Positions 51,332-61,891 of a stretch of 64,000 nt of DNA are shown one piece after another. The DNA comes from Alistipes timonensis JC136. Lineage in GTDB: Bacteria > Bacteroidota > Bacteroidia > Bacteroidales > Rikenellaceae. The stretch lies in NCBI RefSeq assembly GCF_900107675.1, contig NZ_FNRI01000013.1:1-64000 (forward strand), written 5' to 3'. The position numbers and the translations under genes are program-made. Each line of letters starts with the position of its first letter. Position 1 is the first letter of the stretch. The notes beneath the pieces were generated by a model. That model was given only the letters and a program-made list of their open reading frames with translations. It was not told the DNA's origin and made no database searches.

Positions 51332-52444
51332 TTACTTTTTCTTTTTGTCTTCTTTGACGCCGCGGATGTTGTCCCCGGCGGTCACGCCCTCCTTAATCTC
51401 GATGTTTATGCCGTCCGAAAGGCCGATTTGCACCTCGCGTTTGTCGAAGGTCTGCTCCTCGGCCCCCTCGGCGCTGGTCAGCACATGGACATAGCTCTTG
51501 CCGTTCTCGAACTCCACGGTGCTCTCCGGGAGAGTCAGCACCCCTTCGCGGCTCTCGATCATCACGCTGGCGTTGGCGCTGTAACCCGCCCGCACGAAGA
51601 CCTTGGCGGGCACCGTCACGGCGGCTTTGACCTCGAAGAGCACCACGCCGTTGTCTTCAGTGGCTTTCGGCGAGACGTACTCCAGCCGGGCGTCCAGTTC
51701 GACGTTTTGCAGCGCTCCGATGGTGAGTTTTACGGGCATGCCCTCGTTGAGCTTGCCCACGTCCGTCTCGTCGACGTTGCCCCGGAAGAGCATGTTCGAC
51801 ATGTCGGCCACCGTGGCGATCGTCGTGCCGTCGTTGAACGTGTTGGCCTGGATCACCGAGTTGCCGACTTTGATCGGCACGTCGAGGATCATGCCGTCGA
51901 TCGTCGAACGGATTTGCGTGTTGCTCAGTTCTTTGAAGCGGCTCGAGATGCCGTTCTTCACGATCTCGAGGTTCTCCCTGGCGTTCTGCAGCTCCTCTTC
52001 GGCTTTTGCCAGGGCCGTGCGGCTCTGTTCGGCCTCCTCGTTCGAGACGACGCCCTTCGCGTGCAGGGCCGTCGTGCGGTCGTGCTCGCGGCGGGTCTGC
52101 GCCAGCGAAATCTCGGCCACCGACACGCGCGATTCGGCGCTCGAGAGCTGGCCCATTTCGGGTACGACCTTCACCGTGGCGATCACCTCGCCTTTGCGCA
52201 CCGACTGCCCGGCCTCCTTGTAGACGTCGGAGATGATGCCCGAAATCTGGGGTTTTATCATCACTTCATCGCGCGGCTCGACCTTGCCCGTGGCCACCAC
52301 GAACTGTTTGAGCGTGTCCAGTTTGGGCTGTACGATCGTGTAGACGACCTTCACCGGACGGGTTTTCTGCCACAGGAACCAGAAGGTTCCCAGTAAAAGC
52401 GCTGCGAAGAGCACTCCGGCAAAAATCTTCAGAAACTTTTTCAT
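51332..52444 (-). CDS. MacA-like periplasmic adaptor (HlyD/RND family)
   Basis: A 370-residue membrane-fusion protein with an N-terminal membrane anchor (about 5-24). Lipoyl half-motifs flank an alpha-hairpin (about 100-175, ...AESRVSVAEISLAQTRREHDRTTALHAKGVVSNEEAEQSRTALAKAEEELQNAR...). The beta-barrel and membrane-proximal domains end in VTAGDNIRGVKEDKKKK. The gene lies 15 bases before the TolC-type gene and follows the permease gene by 24 bases. Confidence 0.9.
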   Translation of the reverse strand: MKKFLKIFAGVLFAALLLGTFWFLWQKTRPVKVVYTIVQPKLDTLKQFVVATGKVEPRDEVMIKPQISGIISDVYKEAGQSVRKGEVIATVKVVPEMGQLSSAESRVSVAEISLAQTRREHDRTTALHAKGVVSNEEAEQSRTALAKAEEELQNARENLEIVKNGISSRFKELSNTQIRSTIDGMILDVPIKVGNSVIQANTFNDGTTIATVADMSNMLFRGNVDETDVGKLNEGMPVKLTIGALQNVELDARLEYVSPKATEDNGVVLFEVKAAVTVPAKVFVRAGYSANASVMIESREGVLTLPESTVEFENGKSYVHVLTSAEGAEEQTFDKREVQIGLSDGINIEIKEGVTAGDNIRGVKEDKKKK

Positions 52445-52468
52445 AGGGCTGTGTATTGATATTTGTTC

Positions 52469-53728
52469 TTATTCTTCGCGTATGGCGTCCACGGCTTTGA
52501 TTTTCAGGGCGCGGGTCGCGGGGATGACGCCCGCCAGCAGACTGCCTGCCACGAGGATCACGAGGGCGAGCATTCCCGTGCCGAACGAGATCATCCACGA
52601 TATCTCGAATCCGTCCTGCGCCACGGTGACGGCCTGGTAGTAGATCGAGTCGACCACCGAGAGCACGCCCACGGCCGTCGTGAGCCCCAGCACTCCTGCG
52701 ATGAACGTGAGCACGAAACTCTCGGAGAGTATCTGTCCGATGATGGCCCGGGGCGGGGCGCCCAGCGCGCGGCGGATGCCGATCTCCTGCGTGCGCTCCT
52801 TCACGAGCACCAGCATGATGTTGCTCACGCCGACGATGCCCGCCAGCAGCGTTCCGAGTCCCACGATCCACGTCAGCAGCGCGATGCCGTTGAACAGCCC
52901 CATCACCTTCTCGAAAATCTCGGCCGTGGCCATCGACCAGACGGCTTTTTCGTCGTCCGGGGAGATGATGTGGCGTGCGAAGACCGCTTCGCGGCACGCC
53001 TTGTCGACCTCCTTGCTCGGAGTGTCGTCGCGGCCCGCCACGGCGAGCATGTCGATGCCGTTGCCGCGCCCGAACATCTGCTGCGCGAGCGACACGGGGA
53101 CCACGATCGTGCGCTCGACGTCGCTGAACGACATCGCGGTGCTCTGTTTGCGCAGCACGCCGACCACCCGGAAATAGGTGTTGCTCAGTTTGATGATCCT
53201 GCCCGTGGGGTCCTCTCCGCCGGGGAACAGGTCCTTGCAGACCTGGGTGCCGATGACGCAGGATTTGCGTTTCTGCACCATGTCGACCTCGTTGATAAAG
53301 CGTCCGTAGAGGATTTTCTGAGGATTGATTTTCTGGTAGTCGGGGGTGTACCCCATCAGCGTGTAGTCGCCCTTGTGCTCCCGGTAGCTGGCGTGGACCT
53401 CGCGGCCCCAGAGCACCGCCGAGGCGTACTGCACCTGGGGCAGCCGCTTCACCGTCTCCACATCCTCGTTGTTCATCCACCACCAGCGGTTTTTGGGCAT
53501 GCCCTTGTAGGGGATGCCGGTCTGCTGGGGCTGCATGAGCAGCGTGTTGGTCGACATGTCGCCCAGCTGCGCCCGGAACAGACGTCCCAGACCCATCCCC
53601 GCGCCCAGCATCACCGTCAGCATGAAGATACCCCAGAAGACCCCCAGCGCAGTCATGATACTGCGCTTGCGGTTCCGGGCGATGGTCTGCCAGATTTCGT
53701 TCCAGCGGTCTGTGTCGAAAAAGGACAT
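52469..53728 (-). CDS. MacB-type ABC permease (second of a pair)
   Basis: A 419-residue permease. TM1 is about 22-42, the periplasmic MacB core spans about 45-280, and three FtsX-type helices follow (about 285-405). The motif ERTQEIGIRRALGAPPRAIIGQIL is diagnostic. It is the same length as the neighbouring permease and about 4 bases after it, indicating a heterodimer or an ancient duplication. It likely exports peptides, antimicrobials or lipids. Confidence 0.9.
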   Translation of the reverse strand: MSFFDTDRWNEIWQTIARNRKRSIMTALGVFWGIFMLTVMLGAGMGLGRLFRAQLGDMSTNTLLMQPQQTGIPYKGMPKNRWWWMNNEDVETVKRLPQVQYASAVLWGREVHASYREHKGDYTLMGYTPDYQKINPQKILYGRFINEVDMVQKRKSCVIGTQVCKDLFPGGEDPTGRIIKLSNTYFRVVGVLRKQSTAMSFSDVERTIVVPVSLAQQMFGRGNGIDMLAVAGRDDTPSKEVDKACREAVFARHIISPDDEKAVWSMATAEIFEKVMGLFNGIALLTWIVGLGTLLAGIVGVSNIMLVLVKERTQEIGIRRALGAPPRAIIGQILSESFVLTFIAGVLGLTTAVGVLSVVDSIYYQAVTVAQDGFEISWMISFGTGMLALVILVAGSLLAGVIPATRALKIKAVDAIREE

Positions 53729-53732
53729 GGCT

Positions 53733-54988
<1,256 letters not shown>

Positions 54989-54992
<4 letters not shown>

Positions 54993-55678
54993 CGTTTTCC
55001 GAGGCCCGTTTGGTCGATGCTGCTGATGACGCCGTCCCTGAGGCGGATGATCTTGTCGGTCTGGTCGGCGATCGACTGCTCGTGGGTGACGCAGATGATG
55101 GTCATGCCCATGTCGGTGTTGACCCGCCGCAGCAGGTTCATCACCTCCTGCGAGGTGACGCTGTCCAATGCACCCGTAGGCTCGTCGGCGAGGATGATCT
55201 CGGGCTGGTTGATGAGCGCCCGGGCAATCGCCACGCGCTGCTTCTGGCCGCCCGACATCTCGTTGGGCATGTGTGCGGCCCAGTCGCGCAGGCCCAGCAT
55301 GTCGAGGTATTCCAGCGCTTGCGCATTGCGTTTGCGGCGCGCGACGCCCTGGTAATAGAGCGGCAGGGCGACGTTCTCGACGGCGTTTTTGTAGTTGATG
55401 AGGTTGAACGACTGGAAGATGTAGCCGATCATCCGGTTGCGTGCGGCGGCGGCCTGCGTTTCGTTGAGGTTCTTAATCAGACGCCCCGCGAGGTAGTAGT
55501 TGCCGCTGTCGTAGTCGTCGAGGATGCCGAGGATGTTCAGCAGGGTCGATTTGCCCGAACCCGAAGCTCCCATGATCGACACCAGTTCGCCCTTGCCGAC
55601 CTCGAGGTCGATGCCCTTCAGCACGTGAAGCGGCGAGCCGTTGTTATAGGTTTTGTTGATGTTTTCCAGTTTGATCAT
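54989..55678 (-). CDS. MacB/LolD-type ABC transporter ATP-binding protein
   Basis: A 229-residue ATPase. Walker A is MGASGSGKSTLLN (about 37), signature MSGGQKQRVAIARAL (about 143), Walker B IILADEPTGALDS (about 163), and switch His in CVTHEQ. As a separate ATPase with two permeases, an adaptor and a TolC it forms a complete tripartite exporter. First gene of the operon. Confidence 0.93.
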
Positions 55679-55735
55679 AGTTTGTCCGCAGTCGGGTGAG
55701 GGTTGCCGGGTAACGGTTTGTTACGCACTTGGGGA

Positions 55736-55765
55736 CAAATATAGGGATTAATTTTTGAAAAACAA
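55736..55765 (-). promoter_or_regulatory. Promoter of the MacAB-TolC-like operon
   Basis: On the minus strand TTG (55765-55763) and TATATTTG (55743-55736) are 19 nt apart, about 58 bases before the ATG at 55678. Confidence 0.75.
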
Positions 55766-55884
55766 TTTATTTTTATCGAAAATCAATAAAATAGACCCCC
55801 TCTCCGACTGATCGGTGCTTACAGTTTGTCAGCCGTTCCGGCGTCCGGCCGGAGGAGCATCCGGCGGAGCGGCCCGGGTCGGGG

Positions 55885-57180
55885 TTACGGTTTGAGCCGC
55901 AGGAACGAGTAGCCGAAGCGCTTCGCGGCGGCGCGTTCCAGCTCTTCGCGGACTGAAGGGTGGGCTATGGCGATCAGCGCCCGGGCCCGCTCGGCGAGGT
56001 TGCGGCCCCGCAGGTGCGCCACGCCGTATTCGGTGACGATGTGCTGGACCATGTGGCGCGTCGTGACGACCCCCGCGCCGGGCGTCAGCAGCGCTTTGAT
56101 CTTCGACTCGCCTTTGGGCGTGGCCGAGGGGATGGCGATAAAGGTTTTGCCCCCTTCGGACAGCGCTCCGCCGTACATGAAGTCGTGCTGACCGCCTACG
56201 CCCGAGATGATGCGTTCGCCGACCGAGTCGGCGCACACCTGACCCGTGAGGTCCACCTCCACGGCCGAGTTGATGGCCATGACCCGGGGATTCTGCCGGA
56301 TGCGGAACGGATCGTTGGTCCACGCCACGTCCTTCATCACCAGGTCCTTGCGGTAGTCCATGTAGTCGTACAGCCGGCGCGAACCCAGGGCCAGCGACGC
56401 CACCGTCACGCCGGGCATCACCGCTTTCTGCGAGTTGTCGATCACGCCGCTTTCCAGCAGCGGCAGCACGCCGTCGGTCATCGCCTCGGTATGCAGTCCC
56501 AGGTGCTTGTGGCCGCGGAGGGCCCCCAGCACGGCGTTGGGGATGCCGCCGACGCCGATCTGGAGCGTAGCTCCGTCGGGGATCAGTTCGGCGATGTAGT
56601 TTCCTATTTTGAGCTCGGTGTCGGTGGGCACGGCCGTCGGGACCTCCACCAGCGGGGAGTCGACCTCCACGGCCGCGGCGAAGCGCGAGGAGTGGATCAC
56701 GGCGTCGCCGTAAGAGTAGGGCATCGCCTTGTTGACCTGCGCGATAATGGTCTTCGCACACTCCACCGCCGACACCGCCAGATCGGCCGAGACGCCGAAC
56801 GAGCAGTAGCCCTCGGCGTCGGGCGGCGAGACGTTGATGAGCGCGAAATCGAGGGGCAGCGTGCCGTCGCGGAACAGCCCCGGAATCTCGCCCAGAAAGG
56901 CCGGGATCGACTGTCCGCAGCCGTCGGCCAGCCAGCGGCGGATGTTGTTGGCCACGAAGAGGCTGTTCACGAGGAACGAATCGCGGTATTCGGGCCGGCA
57001 GTAGGGTGCCTCGAAGGCTCCCACGGCGAAGGCCGAGTAGACCTTCACGCCCCGGAGTTCCGGGCCCCGGTCGGCCATCGCGGCCACGAGCACCTCGGGA
57101 ATCGAGGTGCTGCCCTGAATGTAGACGCTGTCGTTGGATCGGATGAGTTTTACCGCCTCCGCGGCAGTCGTAAAGCGCAT
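55885..57180 (-). CDS. Acetyl-CoA hydrolase/CoA-transferase family protein
   Basis: A 431-residue enzyme of the 4-hydroxybutyrate/acetate CoA-transferase family. The N-terminal domain (about 5-180) is followed by the GVGGIPNAVLGAL oxyanion loop. The catalytic Glu232 (GLHTEAMTDG) and C-terminal GERIISGVGGQHDFMYGG are present. It closes a four-gene ior operon. The likely role is to move CoA from arylacetyl- or acyl-CoA made by the oxidoreductase onto acetate, releasing the free acid and conserving energy. Confidence 0.88.
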   Translation of the reverse strand: MRFTTAAEAVKLIRSNDSVYIQGSTSIPEVLVAAMADRGPELRGVKVYSAFAVGAFEAPYCRPEYRDSFLVNSLFVANNIRRWLADGCGQSIPAFLGEIPGLFRDGTLPLDFALINVSPPDAEGYCSFGVSADLAVSAVECAKTIIAQVNKAMPYSYGDAVIHSSRFAAAVEVDSPLVEVPTAVPTDTELKIGNYIAELIPDGATLQIGVGGIPNAVLGALRGHKHLGLHTEAMTDGVLPLLESGVIDNSQKAVMPGVTVASLALGSRRLYDYMDYRKDLVMKDVAWTNDPFRIRQNPRVMAINSAVEVDLTGQVCADSVGERIISGVGGQHDFMYGGALSEGGKTFIAIPSATPKGESKIKALLTPGAGVVTTRHMVQHIVTEYGVAHLRGRNLAERARALIAIAHPSVREELERAAAKRFGYSFLRLKP

Positions 57181-57188
57181 GGAATCGT

Positions 57189-58499
57189 CTATTTATGGGT
57201 TTCGGCGAATATTTGCAAACGTTCTTCGAGCAGGTCGAACTGTTCGGGACGGTTCAGTTGCGAGACGCAGACCCGGATGCCGTGCTGACGGCTGCCGGTC
57301 GAGGTGAGCGAGATGGCGCAGATGCCGCAGAGCAGCAGTTCGCTCAGCAGTTCGGCGCTGGTCATCCCGCCGTAGCCCACCGTGTAGAAGAATCCGTCGC
57401 TGACGGCCTCGTCCCGGTCCTTGTCGTAGACGATGCGGAAGCCGTGGCGGAGGAACGCCTCCTTGGTGAGCCGGGCGCGGCGGGCGTATTCCGAGGCTTC
57501 GCCTACGAAATCCAATTCGCCGTCGGCCGCCGCGCGGAACATCGCCGCCAGGGCGTGCTGCGCCGAGTGGCTCGTGCCCGACGAAGCCGCGTAGAGGAAG
57601 ACCAGCACGAAGGCGTCGCCCAGCCGTCCGATGTTGTAACGCCGGCGCAGGGCCGGGTATTCGCGGCGGTAGAGCGTCTCGGAGACGGCCGCCACGGCGA
57701 TTCGCTGTCCGGCGTAGCTGAATATCTTCGATCCTGAGACCAGCAGGATGTAGTTCTGCGTGTAGCGGGCGACGGTGGGCTGATAGGGCGCCTCGAAAGG
57801 ACGTCCCAGCGGTTTGCGGAAATCCATGCAGAGGTAGGCGAGGTCCTCGATGACGACGGCGTCGTATTTCGTGGCCAGCCCGCCGATCGTGCGCAGTTCG
57901 TCTTCCGTCAGGCAGATCCACGCCGGATTGTTGGGGTTCGAGTAGACGATGGCCGCCACGTCGCCCGCGGCGAGGTAGCTCTCGATCTTCGGACCCAGCT
58001 TTTCACCCCGGTAGTCGTAGATGTCGAACGACTCCGAGGGGATGCCGAGGATGCGCACCTGACTGCGCTGCACGGGGAATCCGGGGTCGATAAAGAGTAT
58101 CTTGTTCTTGGCCGGGTCGAGTTGCGAGCACATCAGGAATGCGGTGAAGCTGCCCTGCATCGACCCGACGGTCGGGACGCACCCTTCGGGGGCGACCTTC
58201 ACGTCGAGAAAGGCCTCGATAAAGCGCGAAGCCGCGGTTTTCAGCTCCGGGATGCCGGGCATGGCGGGATACTGCGACGCAACGCCCCTTCGCAGGGCCG
58301 CGCATTCGGCCTCGACGCCCACCCGCTCGGGAGGCAGTCCCGGCACGCCCATTTCGAGATGGAGGAACTCGGCGCCGGTTTCGCGCTCCATCATGCGGGC
58401 GATGTCGCCCGACTGGCGGATCGTGGCCTGCGCGATGTCTGCAATGTCCATCCGCTCCAGCGCGGAGCGCAGGTAGGACCTGTCGAAAGGTATTTTCAT
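57189..58499 (-). CDS. PLP-dependent aminotransferase (fold type I)
   Basis: A 436-residue class I/II aminotransferase. The cofactor-site features SNPNNPAW (about 151), AYLCMDFR (about 191) and the Schiff-base Lys in LVSGSKIFSYAGQR are clear. It overlaps iorB by 4 bases. In this context it would convert an amino acid, probably aromatic, into the 2-oxoacid used by IorAB. Substrate preference is not visible in the sequence. Confidence 0.88.
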   Translation of the reverse strand: MKIPFDRSYLRSALERMDIADIAQATIRQSGDIARMMERETGAEFLHLEMGVPGLPPERVGVEAECAALRRGVASQYPAMPGIPELKTAASRFIEAFLDVKVAPEGCVPTVGSMQGSFTAFLMCSQLDPAKNKILFIDPGFPVQRSQVRILGIPSESFDIYDYRGEKLGPKIESYLAAGDVAAIVYSNPNNPAWICLTEDELRTIGGLATKYDAVVIEDLAYLCMDFRKPLGRPFEAPYQPTVARYTQNYILLVSGSKIFSYAGQRIAVAAVSETLYRREYPALRRRYNIGRLGDAFVLVFLYAASSGTSHSAQHALAAMFRAAADGELDFVGEASEYARRARLTKEAFLRHGFRIVYDKDRDEAVSDGFFYTVGYGGMTSAELLSELLLCGICAISLTSTGSRQHGIRVCVSQLNRPEQFDLLEERLQIFAETHK

Positions 58500-59083
58500 C
58501 GTTTTGCCTGTTTTTGGGTCGCTTCATACCCGGCGCGGAATGCCGCGAGGTTCATCTCCACCACCTGCTCGCCTTTGCGGGCGAAGATGTCGCGGATGCC
58601 CGCTTCGAGCTTCGCGGCGTCGATGTCCAGAAACGGCGCCGCGGCGCCCAGCAGCACCATGTTGGCCGAGCGGGGCGATGCCGCGGCCTTGGCCAAGGCG
58701 TCGATGTCGAGCGTCACCGCGTGGGGCAGCGCCTCCAGTTCGCGTTGCAGGGCATCGGCGTCGGGGTAGTCGGGGATGTTGACCAGCGGGACCGTGTTGG
58801 TGATGACCCAGCCGTCGGACGCCAGCCACGGCAGGTAGCGCAGCGCCTCCATCGGTTCGAGCGAGACGATGAGGTCGGCCTCGCCCCGCGGGATGAGGTC
58901 CGCATGGATCGCTGACGAGGAGATGCGCAGGTTCGACTGAACGTCGCCGCCCCGCTGGCTCATGCCGTGGACTTCGGCCTGCTTCAACTGCAGCCCTTCG
59001 GCGAGGGCCGCCCGTCCGATGACGGTGGCGATCGAGAGGATTCCCTGTCCTCCGACTCCTGAGAGTATGATGTCGCGTTTCAT
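58496..59083 (-). CDS. iorB: Indolepyruvate oxidoreductase subunit beta
   Basis: A 195-residue gamma-type (catalytic interface) subunit of 2-oxoacid:ferredoxin oxidoreductase. It opens SGVGGQGILSIATVIGRAALAEGLQLKQAEVHGMSQRGGDVQSNLR, the family signature. It partners IorA, encoded 6 bases upstream. The complex decarboxylates arylpyruvates to arylacetyl-CoA and reduces ferredoxin. Confidence 0.93.
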   Translation of the reverse strand: MKRDIILSGVGGQGILSIATVIGRAALAEGLQLKQAEVHGMSQRGGDVQSNLRISSSAIHADLIPRGEADLIVSLEPMEALRYLPWLASDGWVITNTVPLVNIPDYPDADALQRELEALPHAVTLDIDALAKAAASPRSANMVLLGAAAPFLDIDAAKLEAGIRDIFARKGEQVVEMNLAAFRAGYEATQKQAKR

Positions 59084-59089
59084 AAGCCT

Positions 59090-60688
59090 TTACTTTTTTG
59101 CCGTGTTATGTTTTTTGGCGGTCTGGATGCATTCGCGGCGCGGGATGATGACCGAGACGCCCGGATAAGCGATCTCTTCGCGGATCATCGCCTTCAGCTC
59201 CTCGCGGTTCCTGGGCAGCGGCACCGTCACGCGGATGTGCGCCGGGTCGACGCCGATGCCGGCGCATATCTGCTCGAGGCGTCCCGTGCCGGCCGAATCC
59301 TGGCCTCCGGTCATGCCTGTCGTGAGGTTGTCCGAGATGATGACCGTGATGTTCGCCCGCTCGTTCACGGCGTCCAGCAGTCCCGTCATGCCCGAATGGG
59401 TGAAGGTCGAGTCGCCGATCACGGCGATCGAGGGGTGCTGTCCTGCGTCGGCGGCGCCTTTGGCCATGGTGATCGAGGCCCCCATGTCCACGCAGGTGTC
59501 GATGGCGTGGAACGGAGCCAGCCACCCCAGCGTGTAGCAGCCGATATCGCTGAAAACCTTGCCGGCGGGATATTCCTCGCGGACCACCTCGGTCAGTGCG
59601 GTGTACATGTCGCGGTGTCCGCATCCCTGGCACAGTGCGGGCGGGCGGGGCACGACGATCTCGCTGGCGGCGTGTGTCCGGTGCGGGGACATTCCGAGGG
59701 CCGCGCGCACGCTGTCGGGCGTGAGCTCCCCGGTGCGGGGCAGTTCGCCCGTCAGGCGTCCCCGGATCGGCAGGGGACCGGGCAGTACGCCCCGCACGGC
59801 CTCCTCCACGACGGGCTGCCCCTCCTCGACGACGAGCAACGCCTGGCATTCCGAGGCCATGCGCCGCACCAGGTCGCGGGGCAGCGGGTATTGCGACAGC
59901 TTCAGCACCGGATGCGGACAGCCGTCCGGGTAGTTCTCCATCACGTAATTATGGGCGATGCCGCAGGCGATGATGCCCAGCCGTTTGTCCGGACCCTCCG
60001 TATAGGTGTTGAACGGGCTTGCGGCAGCCTCCGTCTCCAGTCGGGCGTAGTCGTCCAGCAGGATCTTGTACCGCACGCGCGAATTGCCCGGCATGAGTAC
60101 CCACTGGCGGGTTTCGGCGGGCGAGTGCAGTTCGTTTTCGGCGCGAGGTTCCGTCACTTCGACCACCGCCCGCGAGTGGGCCATGCGGGTCGTCAGGCGC
60201 ATCAGCACCGGAATCCGGAACCGTTCCGAAAGTTCGAACGCGGCTTTCACCATATCGTAAGCCTCCTGCTGGGTGGAGGGTTCGAAAGTCGGCACGAGGG
60301 CGAATTTTCCGTAGAAGCGCGAATCCTGCTCGTTCTGCGAGGAGTGCATCGAAGGGTCGTCGGCCACGACCACCACCAGTCCGCCGTTGGCCCCGGTCAT
60401 CGCCGCGTTGACGAAGGCGTCGGCAGCCACGTTCAGTCCCACGTGTTTCATGCAGACCAGCGCGCGTTTGCCGGCGAACGACATGCCGAGCGCCTCCTCC
60501 ATGGCCGTCTTTTCGTTCGACGACCACGTGCGGTGGACGCCGCGCGCGACGGCGAGGGGATGATCCTGGATATATTCGGTGATTTCGGTCGAGGGTGTAC
60601 CCGGATAAGCATAGACGCCCGACAGTCCCGCATGGAGCGCCCCCAGCGCGAGGGCTTCGTCTCCGAGTAAAAGTTCACGTTTTTCCAT
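59090..60688 (-). CDS. iorA: Indolepyruvate oxidoreductase subunit alpha, short form without C-terminal ferredoxin domain
   Basis: A 532-residue TPP-dependent subunit. The N-terminal domain starts LLLGDEALALGALHAGLSGVYAYPGTPSTEI. The TPP domain has LCQGCGHRDMY (about 340) and GDSTFTHSGMTGLLDAV. Archaeal IorA is longer and ends with two 4Fe-4S motifs; this one ends CIQTAKKHNTAKK with no Cys cluster. Electron transfer must use a separate ferredoxin or another subunit. First gene of the iorA-iorB-aminotransferase-CoA-transferase operon. Confidence 0.9.
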   Translation of the reverse strand: MEKRELLLGDEALALGALHAGLSGVYAYPGTPSTEITEYIQDHPLAVARGVHRTWSSNEKTAMEEALGMSFAGKRALVCMKHVGLNVAADAFVNAAMTGANGGLVVVVADDPSMHSSQNEQDSRFYGKFALVPTFEPSTQQEAYDMVKAAFELSERFRIPVLMRLTTRMAHSRAVVEVTEPRAENELHSPAETRQWVLMPGNSRVRYKILLDDYARLETEAAASPFNTYTEGPDKRLGIIACGIAHNYVMENYPDGCPHPVLKLSQYPLPRDLVRRMASECQALLVVEEGQPVVEEAVRGVLPGPLPIRGRLTGELPRTGELTPDSVRAALGMSPHRTHAASEIVVPRPPALCQGCGHRDMYTALTEVVREEYPAGKVFSDIGCYTLGWLAPFHAIDTCVDMGASITMAKGAADAGQHPSIAVIGDSTFTHSGMTGLLDAVNERANITVIISDNLTTGMTGGQDSAGTGRLEQICAGIGVDPAHIRVTVPLPRNREELKAMIREEIAYPGVSVIIPRRECIQTAKKHNTAKK

Positions 60689-60716
60689 AAGAATTTGCGG
60701 TATGATTCGGATAATA

Positions 60717-60746
60717 CAAATTTAGGAAAATATAATTGAAATGCAA
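60717..60746 (-). promoter_or_regulatory. Promoter of the ior operon
   Basis: On the minus strand TTG (60746-60744) and TAAATTTG (60724-60717) are 19 nt apart, about 28 bases before the ATG at 60688. Confidence 0.75.
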
Positions 60747-60894
60747 CTTTTTGCGACGATTTATTATATCGGTGGTCGGAATTCGGAATAAATGTCGTTC
60801 CGGTTCGTTTTTTTGTTGAAAAATGTAACGCCGGGCTTTGTCCGGTTCGTACAGAAAAATGTCCGAAACGCATATATATATGGTTCAAAATACT

Positions 60895-60902
60895 TATATT
60901 TG
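60895..60902 (+). promoter_or_regulatory. Probable -7 box of the ECF sigma gene
   Basis: TATATTTG lies 86 bases before the ATG at 60988. No good TTTG is at the right distance, so it may rely on another activator or sigma. Confidence 0.45.
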
Positions 60903-60987
60903 CGAGCAAACCCCTCGTTGCAACGCTCTTTTTGGAGGGTTTTTGCAAAGCACGCCAAACGTTTTGCGCAAGTCGGAATAAGTTGTC

Positions 60988-61611
60988 ATGGAGATAAGAC
61001 CAACGGAATCGGAAGAGTTCGTGAGCCGGGTCAACGGGAAGGAGCCCGTTGCCTGGGAGGAGCTCTACGCCCGTTACTACAAGGCGCTCTGTGCCTATTC
61101 GGCGTCGCTCACGGGCGATGCCGCGTTCGCCGAGGATCTCGTCCAGGAGTTGCTGCTCAGGATGTGGCAGTCGGACCGGACCTTTTCGGTGCTTCCCGAA
61201 CTTGCGGCTTATCTCTACCGTTCGGTCTACCACAATTCGCTGGCCTACCGGCGCGACCGCAGCAACCGCGAGTCGCTGCTGCGGAACATGCACGAACAGC
61301 AGGTGCGCGACGAAGTTTCCCCCCCCCACTTCGATCCCGAAGCCGATACCGGACTGCTTGCCGGAATGGTCGGGGAGGAGGTTATTCGCCGGCTTTACAG
61401 CGACATCCACGCCCTGCCTTCGGAGCAGAGCCGGATCATCCGCCTCTCGATCGCCGGGTTCAAGGGCGCCGAGATCGCCCGCCGGCTGGGCATCAGCATC
61501 AACACCGTCAAAACCCAGAAGTACCGCGGCTACCGTTCGCTGCGGCTCAAACTCAGCAAATTTTTCTTCCTCTTCGGTTCCCTCTTCGCCCTGCTGACGG
61601 GTCTGAAATAA
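60988..61611 (+). CDS. ECF-type RNA polymerase sigma factor with internal poly-C tract
   Basis: A 207-residue sigma-70-like factor. Region 2 (about 20-90) has WEELYARYYKALCAYSASLTGDAAFAEDLVQELLLRMW. Region 4 (about 140-195) has LPSEQSRIIRLSIAGFKGAEIARRLGISINTVKTQKYRG. A hydrophobic C-terminal tail (FFFLFGSLFALLTGL) is typical of Bacteroidota ECF factors. Nine consecutive C at 61319-61327 lie in the inter-domain linker; slippage there would break the frame. No anti-sigma gene follows in the window. Confidence 0.9.
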   Translation: MEIRPTESEEFVSRVNGKEPVAWEELYARYYKALCAYSASLTGDAAFAEDLVQELLLRMWQSDRTFSVLPELAAYLYRSVYHNSLAYRRDRSNRESLLRNMHEQQVRDEVSPPHFDPEADTGLLAGMVGEEVIRRLYSDIHALPSEQSRIIRLSIAGFKGAEIARRLGISINTVKTQKYRGYRSLRLKLSKFFFLFGSLFALLTGLK

Positions 61612-61612
61612 A

Positions 61613-61635
61613 AAAGCCGCTCTTTCCGGAGCGGG
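61613..61635 (-). terminator. Leftward-reading terminator behind the sigma gene
   Basis: Read on the minus strand, the hairpin CCGCTCC/..GAGCGG is followed by TTTTTTATTT. It would stop leftward transcripts coming from the invertible promoter in its present orientation. Confidence 0.6.
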
Positions 61636-61645
61636 AGTGAAAGAA

Positions 61646-61680
61646 TGTAACGATTCGATAATTCGGGTCGTTACATTTTT
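61646..61680 (+). terminator. Terminator of the sigma gene
   Basis: Hairpin TGTAACGA/TCGTTACA with a 14-base loop, then five T. It is 35 bases after the sigma stop. Confidence 0.65.
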
Positions 61681-61891
61681 GTATAAGACAATAGGTAACG
61701 AAAAGGCAACGGTTTATTTTCAGCGTCTTGCGCTCAAATGCCGCTTTGGAACAGCGGTCCCGTGCGCTAAAATCCCTGAGCATCGAGATACTAAATCTTG
61801 CAAAGCAAAAAGAAGTGGTTGCAATGATTCTGTATATGAGGTATTTTTATGGAGATTGGGAATCGTGAGTTGGCCGACTGAAATAATGTGA
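61681..61891. other. AT-rich stretch left of the invertible segment
   Basis: Composition changes from GC-rich to AT-rich here. Short frames exist on both strands but none has convincing family or start signals, so no gene is called. Confidence 0.5.
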
